10,229 nt of DNA from Pseudomonadota bacterium (GTDB lineage: Bacteria > Pseudomonadota > Alphaproteobacteria > Azospirillales > Azospirillaceae), in NCBI GenBank assembly GCA_023412175.1, contig JAEYOB010000478.1, positions 1-10,229 of the forward strand, written 5' to 3'. The notes below the pieces were generated by a model. The model searched no databases and was not told where the DNA came from. It was given only the letters and a program-made list of their open reading frames with translations. Of the stretch, positions 1 through 9,312 are shown in pieces (position 1 is the stretch's first letter; each line of letters opens with the position of its first letter). The translations under genes were made by a program, and so were the position numbers.

Positions 1-1247
<1,247 letters not shown>

Positions 1248-1281
1248 GGTGGGCACGATAGGGGTTCGAGGATAGCGGAGC

Positions 1282-1962
1282 ATGGACAATTTCCCGATCA
1301 ACCCGGCGGACGGCGTGGTGTTCGCCGTGCTGCTGCTGTCGGCGCTGCTGGCCTTCACGCGCGGCATGGTGGCCGAAGTGCTGTCGCTGGCCGCCTGGGC
1401 CGGCGCGGCGCTGATCTCGCTGTACGCGCTGCCCTTCGCCCTCCCCTCCGTGCAGGCCTACGTGAAGGTCGAGATGGTGGCGTACGTCATCACGGCGGCC
1501 GGCCTGTTCATCGTGTCGCTGGTAATCCTCACCATCCTGTTCGGCCGGATCTCGCGCGGCGTGCAGAATTCGTCGCTGTCCGCCTTGGACCGCTCGCTGG
1601 GCTTCCTGTTCGGGCTGTTCAAGGGTGGCGTTCTGGTGTCCGTCGCCTATCTCTTCTTCGCATGGCTGGTGCCTGCGGCCGAGCAACCGCAGTGGCTCCA
1701 GCAGGCCAAGACCCGGCCGCTGATGGCCGCCGGCGCCGGCATGATCTATGAATTCGTGCCCGCGAACCTGCGGACGGAAGGGTTGAACCAAGCCGATCTG
1801 GCGCGGGATCGCGCGCGCCAGGCGATCGAGGCGAAGGAGGCGCTGGACCGCCTCACCTCGCCCGTCCCGGCCGGCGGGAAGACGGGTGCACCACCCGCCG
1901 ATACCGGCTATAAGGAGCGCGATCGCGGTGAAATCGACCGCCTGATCCAGAACACGCGCTGA
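1282..1962 (+). CDS. cvpA: CvpA family inner-membrane protein
   Basis: This 226-residue protein belongs to the CvpA family, named for the E. coli gene needed for colicin V production and found just before purF. Its biochemical role is not well defined; envelope maintenance has been proposed for the family. Four hydrophobic segments are visible at about 11-25, 31-50, 66-88 and 107-130. Between the first two sits R27-G-x3-E32-x6-W39, and before the fourth sits LDRSLGFLFGLFKG (102-115), both typical of the family. The tail from about 165 is charged, rich in Ala, Arg and Glu, and probably cytoplasmic. The ATG is preceded by GAGGA at 1268-1272, with 9 nt spacing. The gene lies 34 nt after radA and 30 nt before purF, the same cvpA-purF order as in E. 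coli, so co-transcription is likely. Confidence 0.93.
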   Translation: MDNFPINPADGVVFAVLLLSALLAFTRGMVAEVLSLAAWAGAALISLYALPFALPSVQAYVKVEMVAYVITAAGLFIVSLVILTILFGRISRGVQNSSLSALDRSLGFLFGLFKGGVLVSVAYLFFAWLVPAAEQPQWLQQAKTRPLMAAGAGMIYEFVPANLRTEGLNQADLARDRARQAIEAKEALDRLTSPVPAGGKTGAPPADTGYKERDRGEIDRLIQNTR

Positions 1963-1980
1963 GTCGGGTCCGTGCAAAAC

Positions 1981-1985
1981 GAGGA
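1981..1985 (+). promoter_or_regulatory. Ribosome binding site that decides the purF start
   Basis: GAGGA lies 7 nt before the ATG at 1993. The in-frame GTG at 1972 would add seven residues and has no comparable site. The ATG also gives a propeptide of the usual size, so 1993 is preferred. Confidence 0.7.
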
Positions 1986-1992
1986 TTCTTCG

Positions 1993-3441
<1,449 letters not shown>

Positions 3442-3527
3442 GCGCTTCTCTCCGCCCGCGTGCGGCGCTCCGGAACGGGCGCCCGCGTGGGCTTCGTTTG
3501 TCCACCCCGCCACCACAGAGCTTCCGC

Positions 3528-4229
3528 ATGTCCCGTCTCGCCGGCCGCTACGCCCTGATCACCGGAGCCTCCCGCGGCATCGGCGCCGCTGTCGCAAAGC
3601 GCTTCGCCGCCGAAGGCGCGCACGTCATCCTCACCGCGCGCACCGTCGGCGGCCTGGAGGAGACCTACGACGCCATCGAGCAGGCCGGCGGCACCGCCAC
3701 CGCCATCCCGCTGGACCTGCGCAAGTTCGACCAGATCGATGCGATGGGCGCCGCGATCTTCGAGCGGTTCGGCCGCCTCGACATTCTCGTCGGCAACGCC
3801 GCCGTGCTGGAGACGCTGGGTCCGGTCGCCCAGTTCGACCCGAAGCTATGGCAGCGCATCCTCGACACCAACGTCACCGCCAACTACCGCCTGATCCGCA
3901 GCTTCGACCGACTGCTGCGGGCGTCGGACGCCGGACGCGCGATCTTCGTCACCTCCGGCGCGGCCAAGTCGCCCTATCCGTACTGGGGCCCCTACGCGGT
4001 CAGCAAGGCGGCGCTGGAGATGATGGTGAAGACCTACGCCCTGGAGATCGCCAAGTCCAACCTGCGGGTCAACCTGCTGGATCCCGGCGTGGTGCGCACC
4101 AAGATGCGCGTCCAGGCGTTCCCCGGCGAAAATCCCGAGACCCTGCCGGCTCCAGAGGAGATCACCGACCGCTTCGTCGACTTGGCCGAACCGGCCTGCA
4201 CGCTGCACGGCGAAGTCGTATCGGTCTGA
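3528..4229 (+). CDS. SDR family NAD(P)-dependent oxidoreductase
   Basis: This 233-residue protein is a classical short-chain dehydrogenase/reductase, a single Rossmann-fold enzyme that moves hydride between NAD(P)(H) and a carbonyl or alcohol. It shows the cofactor motif TGASRGIG (12-19), the NAA motif (90-92), Asn115, catalytic Ser143, and Tyr156 with Lys160 in the YxxxK box, followed by DPGVVRT (185-191). The active site is therefore complete. Arg16 in the glycine motif and Arg38 at the end of the second strand lean toward NADP(H), which is an inference. The substrate cannot be told from sequence; the general style resembles the YciK-like group. It begins 86 nt after purF, so it may be read through from the purine operon. 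A weak AGAG precedes the ATG by 7 nt. It is followed by a strong hairpin terminator. Confidence 0.92.
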   Translation: MSRLAGRYALITGASRGIGAAVAKRFAAEGAHVILTARTVGGLEETYDAIEQAGGTATAIPLDLRKFDQIDAMGAAIFERFGRLDILVGNAAVLETLGPVAQFDPKLWQRILDTNVTANYRLIRSFDRLLRASDAGRAIFVTSGAAKSPYPYWGPYAVSKAALEMMVKTYALEIAKSNLRVNLLDPGVVRTKMRVQAFPGENPETLPAPEEITDRFVDLAEPACTLHGEVVSV

Positions 4230-4263
4230 TCGCCTGCCGTCACGGCCGGTTTCCACAAACAAC

Positions 4264-4300
4264 AACGCCGCCATCCATTCGGATGGCGGCGTTTTCCTTT
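4264..4300. terminator. Bidirectional hairpin terminator between convergent genes
   Basis: A perfect 13-bp stem (AACGCCGCCATCC, loop ATTC, then the reverse complement ending at 4293) is followed on the plus strand by TTTTCCTTT. On the minus strand the stem is followed by GTTGTTTGT-like sequence. It lies 34 nt after the SDR stop and 37 nt after the der stop on the other strand, so it probably ends both transcripts. Confidence 0.85.
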
Positions 4301-4330
4301 GCCGAAGGCGCCCCGTCGAAGACCTCGGCG

Positions 4331-5740
4331 TCATTCCTCCGCGAACGGGTTCTTGCGCTTGCGCAGCACCATACGCAGCGGCACGCCGGGCATGTCGAAG
4401 GTATCCCTCAGACCCGACACAAGATAGCGCTGGTACGCCTCGGGCAGGTCCATCGGCTTGTTGACGAAGAGCGCGAAGGTCGGCGGCCGCGTCTTCACCT
4501 GCGTCATGTAGCGGATCTTTAGCCGGCGGCCCTCGACCAGCGGCGGCGGATGGTGCTCCAGCACGCCCGAGAGCCAGCGGTTGAGCTGCGCCGTCGGCAC
4601 GCGGCGGTTCCACACCTCGTAGGTCGCCAGCACCGCGTCGAGCAGGGTGTCGAGCTTCTGCCGCTTCAGCGCGGAGATGGTTACCACCTGCACGCCCTTG
4701 GCCTGCGCCAGCGAGGCCTGCAGCTTGTCCTCGACCTCCTTCAGCGCCAGAGCGCGGTTCTCGACCGCGTCCCACTTGTTGATCGCCAGGACCAGCGCGC
4801 GTCCCTCGTCGATCACCGTACGGGCGATGGTCAGGTCCTGCTTGTCGAGGATCTGGTCGGCATCCACCACCAGCACCACGACCTGCGCCATGCGCACCAC
4901 GCGGAGGGCGTCGGCCACCGCCAGCTTCTCGACCTTGGCCTCGACGCGGGCGCGGCGGCGGATGCCCGCCGTGTCCACCAGACGGAAGGCGCGGTCGCGC
5001 CATGTCCAATCCACCGAGATGGCGTCGCGCGTCATACCGGCCTCGGGGCCGGTCAGCACCCGCTCCTCGCCGATCAGGCTGTTGAGCAGAGTGGACTTGC
5101 CGACGTTCGGGCGGCCGACGATGGCGATCTGGATCGGCTTGGCCCGCTCCTCCTCCGGCTCCGGCAGGTCGCCGATGCCCTCGACCTCCGGGTCGGCGGG
5201 CAGTTCCTTCCTTTCGCCGCGCCGGCGCCGGGCCGGCGCCTCTTCCTTCGGGGCGTAGGGCATCAGCGCCTCGACGAGGTCGGCCATGCCCTCGCCATGC
5301 TCGGCGGACAGCGGCACCGGGTCGCCGAGACCCAGTTCGAACGCTTCGAACAGGCCGGGCATGCCGGCCTTGCCCTCGGCCTTGTTGGCAACGAGAACCA
5401 CCGGCGTCTTCGACTTGCGCAGCAGCGTGGCGAAGTGACGGTCGAGCGGCGTCACGCCGGCCCGCGCGTCAATGAGGAACAACGCGACGTCGGCGCGTTC
5501 CAGCGCCTGCTCGGTCTGGCGGCGCATGCGCGCCTCCAGGCTGTCGTCGGTGGCGTCCTCCAGCCCGGCGGTGTCGACAATGGTGAAGGACAGTCCGCCC
5601 ACGAAGCCGTCGGCCGAACGCCAGTCGCGCGTCACGCCCGGCGTGTCGTCGACCAGCGCCAGCTTCTTGCCGGCGAGGCGGTTGAAGAGTGTCGACTTGC
5701 CCACGTTCGGGCGGCCGACGATGGCGACGGTAAACGACAT
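4331..5740 (-). CDS. der: Ribosome biogenesis GTPase Der (EngA)
   Basis: Der is an essential GTPase needed for assembly of the 50S ribosomal subunit. The protein has 469 residues from the ATG at 5740. It carries the hallmark tandem G domains. GD1 has GRPNVGKST (9-17), DTAG (56-59) and NKAE (119-122). GD2 has GRPNVGKST (209-217), DTAG (256-259), NKWD (321-324) and SALKR (357-361). A KH-like domain fills about 370-469 and binds rRNA in the family. An acidic/basic linker (about 164-202) joins the G domains. GD1 has NKAE in place of the usual NKxD, a conservative change. An in-frame TTG at 5758 could add six residues, but the ATG is preferred because family members begin right before [19 protein letters not shown] at 5752-5756 lies 11 nt upstream. 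It is the last gene of the operon and starts 26 nt after the BamB-like gene ends. Confidence 0.98.
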   Translation of the reverse strand: MSFTVAIVGRPNVGKSTLFNRLAGKKLALVDDTPGVTRDWRSADGFVGGLSFTIVDTAGLEDATDDSLEARMRRQTEQALERADVALFLIDARAGVTPLDRHFATLLRKSKTPVVLVANKAEGKAGMPGLFEAFELGLGDPVPLSAEHGEGMADLVEALMPYAPKEEAPARRRRGERKELPADPEVEGIGDLPEPEEERAKPIQIAIVGRPNVGKSTLLNSLIGEERVLTGPEAGMTRDAISVDWTWRDRAFRLVDTAGIRRRARVEAKVEKLAVADALRVVRMAQVVVLVVDADQILDKQDLTIARTVIDEGRALVLAINKWDAVENRALALKEVEDKLQASLAQAKGVQVVTISALKRQKLDTLLDAVLATYEVWNRRVPTAQLNRWLSGVLEHHPPPLVEGRRLKIRYMTQVKTRPPTFALFVNKPMDLPEAYQRYLVSGLRDTFDMPGVPLRMVLRKRKNPFAEE

Positions 5741-5766
5741 ATGGCCGGCAATCCCCAAATGGCGGT

Positions 5767-7122
5767 TCAGCGGTACGCGACGAGCGTTCCGTTATCGCTC
5801 AACACATAGAGGGTGTTATTGGCCACAACCGGCGGCAAGTAAGTGGAGTCCGGCAGCTTGGTGCGGCTGAGTTCCGCCCCGTTGACCGGGTCGAGCGCCA
5901 CCAGAACACCGTGCGAGCCGGCGAGCCACAGCTTGCCCCCCGCCAGCACCGGGCCGGCCCAGGCGACCAGAGTCGACTTGTTGTCCTTCGGGTCCTTGTG
6001 CTTCTCCAACTGGCTCACCCAGTGGACCCGGCCGGACCTGCGGTTCAGCGCCACCACTTCGCTGTCGTTGTCGACGACGAACAGGTGTTCACCGGCCAGC
6101 CACGGCGTCTGGACGCCGCCGATCTCGACCTCCCACAGGCGCGCGCCCATACGCTCGTCCAGCGCCACCATGCGGCCGGAATGGCCGATGGCGTAAACCT
6201 GACCGCGGTCGATCACCGGCAGGCCGCGGATATCGGCAATTCCGCTCAGCGCGCCGCCGCGGCGGATCGCCGCCAGGCTGTCCTGCCAGGCGACACGGCC
6301 GTTCTCAATGCGCAGCCCGAACAGTTCGCCCGAGGAATAGGGCACCACGACCAGCGTGCCGTTGACGGCCGGGCTGGCCGATCCCAGCAGGCCGGCGTTC
6401 TCCAGGATGCCGGCATGGTTCCACTTCACCGCACCGTCGGCGGCGGACAGCGCGAAGGTCTGGTTGTCGAGCGTCAGCACGACGACGGTTCCGCCGGACA
6501 CGGTGGGCGCGCCGCGCACCGGGCCGGTAACGCGCTTGCGCCAAGCGATGGTGCCGTTGGATGGGTCAAGCGCGATCACCTCGCCGTAGCCGGTCGAGGC
6601 GAACAGCTGCCCATCGGCAAATGCGACGCCGCCGCCCATGGTGTCGCCACGCCGCTTTTCCGGCCGCAGGTCGACGCGCCAGAGCTGCCGGCCGGTGGCC
6701 GCGTCGAGCGCCGTCACGTGCGCCCCGGCATCCATGGCATAGATGCGCCCCTGCGCCACCACCGGCGTGCTCAGCAGCGCCTCGGAGTCGCTGGAGCCGC
6801 TGCCGATGCTGGCGTTCCACGCCTGCGTGGGCGCCGCAGCAAGCGCCGGGTGCCCCATGGAGTGGTCGGGGTTGCCGCCCGCCTGGGGCCACGCCTCATT
6901 GATCTGTGCGGCGGGCAGCGTCACCGGCGTGCCGGCGAGCTGGGAATCCGGCTCCACCTTGCGTTCGCCCACCAGGACGGCGATCCGTTCGCCCGGCAGG
7001 GCGGGTTCTGGAGTCTTGCTGAACCAGCCGCCGACGGTGTCGCAGCCCGCCAGCGCGAGGGCGAACAGGGACGCGGATAAGAGGGCGGCGCGACGGGGGG
7101 TGCTGCGGGTGGTGCGGGTCAT
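5767..7122 (-). CDS. bamB: BamB-like outer-membrane assembly lipoprotein, PQQ-type beta-propeller
   Basis: BamB is a lipoprotein of the Bam complex, which folds beta-barrel proteins into the outer membrane; it acts on the periplasmic side. From the ATG at 7122 the protein has 451 residues, longer than E. coli BamB (392). The signal peptide has basic residues (R3, R6, R10, R11), a hydrophobic core and the lipobox LAGC (24-27), so Cys27 should be lipidated. About eight beta-propeller repeats run from residue 120 to the end. They end in [15 protein letters not shown] segments, with Trp148, Trp194, Trp234, Trp279, Trp330 and Trp368 in register. The residues for a PQQ-dependent dehydrogenase are not apparent, which fits a scaffold role. 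An in-frame upstream extension to 7284 would overlap the TPR gene and bury the signal peptide, so it is rejected. The start overlaps the TPR gene stop by one base (TGATG), suggesting translational coupling. Confidence 0.9.
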   Translation of the reverse strand: MTRTTRSTPRRAALLSASLFALALAGCDTVGGWFSKTPEPALPGERIAVLVGERKVEPDSQLAGTPVTLPAAQINEAWPQAGGNPDHSMGHPALAAAPTQAWNASIGSGSSDSEALLSTPVVAQGRIYAMDAGAHVTALDAATGRQLWRVDLRPEKRRGDTMGGGVAFADGQLFASTGYGEVIALDPSNGTIAWRKRVTGPVRGAPTVSGGTVVVLTLDNQTFALSAADGAVKWNHAGILENAGLLGSASPAVNGTLVVVPYSSGELFGLRIENGRVAWQDSLAAIRRGGALSGIADIRGLPVIDRGQVYAIGHSGRMVALDERMGARLWEVEIGGVQTPWLAGEHLFVVDNDSEVVALNRRSGRVHWVSQLEKHKDPKDNKSTLVAWAGPVLAGGKLWLAGSHGVLVALDPVNGAELSRTKLPDSTYLPPVVANNTLYVLSDNGTLVAYR

Positions 7123-7766
7123 CAGCTCTTGCCGTAAAGGGCGGCGAGGTCGGCTGCCCGCGAGCGCACGCCCGACGGAGCCAGCGAATCGTCCGCGAGT
7201 TGCTGGAACAGGGTGCGGGCGCGCTCGCGTTCGCCGGCACGGGCGGCGAGCAGCCCCGTCATCTCGCGCGCCGAGAAGCGCCACGGGCTGGCATCCACCG
7301 TCAGCGGCTGGAGGCGCGCCTGGAGCTGCGCCGCATCGCCGGAGCCGATCTGGTGCATGATCGAGAGCAGGGTCGCCAAGTCCCGGTAGGTGGCTTGAGC
7401 CGCCGTGTTGGACGCCACGGAGTCATAGATGGCCACGGCCTCGGCCGTCTTGCCCTCGCCGACGCGCAACGCCGCCTCGTTCAGGCGGGCCAGCACCGCG
7501 AGATCGGCCGGCGCCTTGCCGGCATAGGACGAAAGCGCGTCGATGCCCTGCTGCGGACCGGCCGCGGTCTGCGAAAGGGCGCTGACCAGCTGCCCGGTTT
7601 CCGCCTCGCGCTGGGATTTCCGCCAGCCCTGCCACGCTTGCCAGCCGGCGGTCGCGGCGACCAGCAGCAGCAGCACGGCACCGAAGATGCCGCCATAGCG
7701 CTTCATGAACTGCGTCGTGCGGTCGCGGCGCAGATCCTCGTCGACTTCCTGGAAAATGTCGCTCAT
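7122..7766 (-). CDS. Membrane-anchored TPR protein, YfgM-like
   Basis: This 214-residue protein has a cytoplasmic N-terminus (about 1-23, charged), one transmembrane segment (about 25-45, rich in Leu, Val and Ala) and a periplasmic helical domain of TPR-like repeats. This is the layout of E. coli YfgM, which associates with the SecYEG translocon and periplasmic chaperones. Helical pairs with the small-residue spacing of TPRs are visible at about 88-118 (LNEAALRVGEGKTAEAVAIYDSVA) and 168-192 (MTGLLAARAGERERARTLFQQL). The identification rests on layout plus position: it is directly before bamB and der, as in E. coli. It is the first gene of the operon. No strong Shine-Dalgarno is seen before the ATG; AAGGA lies about 14 nt upstream, which is far. 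Family call good; functional equivalence to YfgM inferred. Confidence 0.85.
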   Translation of the reverse strand: MSDIFQEVDEDLRRDRTTQFMKRYGGIFGAVLLLLVAATAGWQAWQGWRKSQREAETGQLVSALSQTAAGPQQGIDALSSYAGKAPADLAVLARLNEAALRVGEGKTAEAVAIYDSVASNTAAQATYRDLATLLSIMHQIGSGDAAQLQARLQPLTVDASPWRFSAREMTGLLAARAGERERARTLFQQLADDSLAPSGVRSRAADLAALYGKS

Positions 7767-7804
7767 GGGTCTTCGACGGCGTCCTTGTGGGGCATTCGGC
7801 GGCG

Positions 7805-7819
7805 CGTCCCGGTGGGACG
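7805..7819. repeat. Inverted repeat in the leader of the yfgM-bamB-der operon
   Basis: CGTCCC-GGT-GGGACG forms a perfect 6-bp hairpin about 39 nt before the TPR start codon. It would lie in the mRNA leader if the promoter at 7845-7873 is used. Its function is unknown and it may be chance in GC-rich DNA. Confidence 0.35.
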
Positions 7820-7844
7820 TCCGGAACGGAGTCTCAAAGGGGCC

Positions 7845-7873
7845 GGATAGCAGAGGGAAGCGTCTCCGGTCAA
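7845..7873 (-). promoter_or_regulatory. Probable sigma70-type promoter of the yfgM-bamB-der operon
   Basis: On the minus strand TTGACC (7873-7868) is followed after exactly 17 nt by CTATCC (7850-7845). This is close to the form described for housekeeping promoters in alphaproteobacteria (CTTGAC, about 17 nt, CTATAT). The predicted start of transcription is near 7838, giving a leader of about 72 nt. Confidence 0.55.
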
Positions 7874-7886
7874 GATCGCACGCACC

Positions 7887-7898
7887 GCTGACGTCAGC
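7887..7898. promoter_or_regulatory. Perfect 12-bp palindrome, candidate operator
   Basis: GCTGACGTCAGC is a perfect palindrome centred about 54 bases upstream of the predicted start of the yfgM-bamB-der transcript, just beyond the -35 box. That is a typical activator position. The binding protein is unknown. Confidence 0.4.
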
Positions 7899-7938
7899 CG
7901 GGCCGGCATTGGCAGGGCATCGCCGACGACATGCGGAA

Positions 7939-7981
7939 ACACCAAGGGCACCGGGGCGGTCATCCCCGGTGCCCTTGGTGT
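7939..7981 (-). terminator. Strong hairpin downstream of the NarL-type response regulator gene
   Basis: A perfect 18-bp stem (ACACCAAGGGCACCGGGG and its reverse complement at 7964-7981) encloses a 7-nt loop. It begins 55 nt after the response regulator stop codon and precedes the promoter of the next minus-strand operon, the expected place for a terminator. There is no real T-run after it on either strand (TTCC on the minus strand), so it may act as a Rho-assisted end or as a 3' stabilising hairpin. Confidence 0.65.
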
Positions 7982-8036
7982 CGCCCTTCCCTTCCCGGCC
8001 GGCCCTCAGGCGGATCCGGAAATGGAACGGTTCCGG

Positions 8037-8681
8037 TCAGGAGGCCATCGCCGCGGCGGCGATGACGGCCTGGGTGCGGTTCTTGACGCCCAGCGACTTG
8101 AAAATCGCCGTAACGTGGATCTTGACCGTGCCTTCGGACAGCCCCAGCTCATAGGCGATCTGCTTGTTCGACTTGCCGGCGCGGAGACAGTCGAGCACTT
8201 CGCGCTGCCGTTGCGTCAACCCGTAGTTTCCACTGCGGTCGGCCGCCGGATCTGCGGGACGGCGGCGGGGGGAGACATCATCACCGAAGGTGATTGCGCC
8301 CGGCGGAACATAGATGCCGCCGGAGAACACGAGATTCAGCGCGCCCATCATGACCTTGACGCTGCTGGACTTCGGGATGTAGCCGGTGGCGCCGGCATCC
8401 AGCGCGCCGCGGATGTCGCTCAACGCTTCGGACGCGGAGATCACGACGACCGGCGTGCCGGGCTGGAGTTCGTGCACCTCGCGCATGCCCTCGAACCCCG
8501 GCCAGCCGGGCATATGGAGATCCATCAGCACCACATCGAAGCGTTCGCCGGTGCGGCAGTGTTCGATCAGTTCGCCGAAGGTACCCGCCTCGATGAAGGT
8601 GGCGTCGGCGTGCAACTGCTCAAGCAGGCGGCGCAGTCCCTCGCGGAACAACAGATGGTCGTCACCGATCAGAATCTTCAT
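8037..8681 (-). CDS. NarL/FixJ-type response regulator, receiver plus LuxR HTH
   Basis: This 214-residue protein is a two-component response regulator that should bind DNA after phosphorylation by a histidine kinase. The receiver (about 1-118) has the acidic pair Asp7-Asp8, phosphoacceptor Asp54 in LMDLHMPG, switch residue Ser82 and Lys104 (YIPK), so it looks fully functional. A linker of about 30 residues rich in Pro, Arg and Asp leads to a LuxR-type HTH (155-207) with LTQRQREVL, the recognition segment SEGTVKIHV and the closing NRTQAV. The ATG at 8681 is chosen because GAGAGGGG lies 11 nt upstream and receivers normally begin MKILI; an in-frame GTG at 8693 adds four residues but overlaps that site. 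No partner kinase lies in the window. The gene is divergent from the pseudo-receiver regulator at 9511. Stimulus and targets are unknown. Confidence 0.95.
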   Translation of the reverse strand: MKILIGDDHLLFREGLRRLLEQLHADATFIEAGTFGELIEHCRTGERFDVVLMDLHMPGWPGFEGMREVHELQPGTPVVVISASEALSDIRGALDAGATGYIPKSSSVKVMMGALNLVFSGGIYVPPGAITFGDDVSPRRRPADPAADRSGNYGLTQRQREVLDCLRAGKSNKQIAYELGLSEGTVKIHVTAIFKSLGVKNRTQAVIAAAAMAS

Positions 8682-8692
8682 GTTCCCGTCCA

Positions 8693-8700
8693 CCCCTCTC
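8693..8700 (-). promoter_or_regulatory. Ribosome binding site of the NarL-type regulator
   Basis: GAGAGGGG on the minus strand lies 11 nt before the ATG at 8681. It overlaps the alternative GTG at 8693, which argues against that start. Confidence 0.5.
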
Positions 8701-8908
8701 TGGTCCGGCCTGGCTGGCCGATCGAACTCGTTCAGCTCCCCTTCCCACGCCGAAGGAGAAGTGCGCTACCCGACAGCATCGGCCGGCATGCAGAGACAGG
8801 TACCACAATCGATGGTGTCTAAATATATCCACAAGTGCCATAGAACGTTTGCGATCATAGAATTGGCCTTCGGCACTACGATGCGCGCCTCGCCGGCAAT
8901 CACCTCAC

Positions 8909-8935
8909 CCGAAAGGGCTAGGACCAGCCGAAAGG
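8909..8935. repeat. Direct repeat CCGAAAGG with 19-bp period
   Basis: CCGAAAGG occurs at 8909-8916 and 8928-8935, about two helical turns apart. Such phasing is typical of paired binding sites on one DNA face, but two copies of an 8-mer could be chance. Confidence 0.35.
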
Positions 8936-8942
8936 CATATTT

Positions 8943-9203
8943 ATGCACACTCCCCCAAGCTGCAAGCCGGCAATGAACAGCGGCAAAACGCCAAACATCT
9001 ATTTTCATCTCTCGCAGGGCGAGCAGGTTATTACTTATATTCATGAGATGTGGCGTGCTGTCAGGACGTATACGGCGCTGATCGGCAGCATCATCTGTAC
9101 CGACGTACAGTCCAATGCTTTACCCGACGCACGTTGTGTGGCGCACTTTTGCGCACGCGCGATACGGAAGTGTTATCACGAGGAGATCCGTCGCCGCCAA
9201 TAA
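8943..9203 (+). CDS. Doubtful small open frame, 86 codons
   Basis: An 86-residue frame begins with ATG at 8943, and AAAGG lies 7 nt upstream, a usable ribosome binding site. The predicted product has five Cys residues and a basic tail, and resembles no family I recognise. Its codons do not show the strong G/C third position of the neighbours. The region has dyads better explained as regulatory DNA, and the start codon lies inside the palindrome GCATATTTATGC. It is most likely not a gene; it is listed because it is the only frame in this stretch with a reasonable start site. Confidence 0.15.
   Translation: MHTPPSCKPAMNSGKTPNIYFHLSQGEQVITYIHEMWRAVRTYTALIGSIICTDVQSNALPDARCVAHFCARAIRKCYHEEIRRRQ
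9095..9110. promoter_or_regulatory. Dyad CTGTAC-N4-GTACAG, candidate operator
   Basis: CTGTAC CGAC GTACAG is a perfect inverted repeat with 6-bp arms. It also fits CTGT-N8-ACAG, the LexA box form of gammaproteobacteria. In alphaproteobacteria LexA usually reads a direct repeat (GTTC-N7-GTTC), so another regulator is more likely. Confidence 0.4.
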
Positions 9204-9210
9204 GCTCGGC

Positions 9211-9238
9211 TTGACGAACTCGACTGATAAGCTATCGT
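9211..9238 (+). promoter_or_regulatory. Possible promoter toward the pseudo-receiver LuxR gene
   Basis: TTGACG (9211-9216, preceded by C as in CTTGAC) and TATCGT (9233-9238) are 16 nt apart and match 5 and 4 of 6 consensus positions. The start of transcription would be near 9245, leaving a leader of about 265 nt before the ATG at 9511. Confidence 0.4.
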
Positions 9239-9257
9239 TTGATTTACAGGGATCGCA

Positions 9258-9263
9258 TATAAT
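9258..9263 (+). promoter_or_regulatory. Perfect -10 box TATAAT
   Basis: TATAAT lies in the most AT-rich part of the region. No good -35 is found at 16-18 nt (TCGTTT at 17). If used, transcription would begin near 9270, immediately before the TTGACA-N6-TGTCAA dyad. Confidence 0.3.
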
Positions 9264-9271
9264 TTATAAGA

Positions 9272-9289
9272 TTGACAAGACGGTGTCAA
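9272..9289. promoter_or_regulatory. Dyad TTGACA-N6-TGTCAA, candidate operator
   Basis: This perfect inverted repeat has 6-bp arms with a 6-bp centre (AGACGG). Each arm reads as a -35 consensus on its own strand, yet neither is followed by a -10 at 16-18 nt that fits well, so a protein-binding dyad is the better reading. It lies just after the TATAAT box and could allow repression or autoregulation. Confidence 0.4.
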
Positions 9290-9312
9290 GTTTCTTTGCA
9301 GAATTTAATCAG

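Noticed and set aside
3481..3500. Possible terminator after purF (GCCC-GCGT-GGGC then TTCGTTTGT)
   Set aside because: The stem is only 4 bp and comparable GC hairpins are common by chance here.
4550..5809. 419-codon plus-strand frame across der
   Set aside because: Antisense shadow of der, with no recognisable motifs and His/Arg/Gly-rich composition.
7123..7284. Upstream extension of the BamB-like frame by 54 codons
   Set aside because: It would overlap the TPR gene out of frame and place the lipoprotein signal peptide inside the protein.
8734..8743. GAAC-TC-GTTC dyad as an SOS box
   Set aside because: The spacing is 2 nt, not the 7-nt direct repeat used by alphaproteobacterial LexA; four-bp arms are weak.
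8766..9044. 92-codon minus-strand frame in the intergenic region
   Set aside because: No ribosome binding site before its ATG, no known family, and it covers probable control DNA of the NarL-type regulator.
9139..9152. Sigma54-like promoter TGGCGC-N4-TTGC
   Set aside because: The GG and GC elements are separated by 9 nt where 10 is required.
9141..9154. Small hairpin GCGCA-CTTT-TGCGC
   Set aside because: Five-bp arms and no T-run; too weak to call a terminator or operator.
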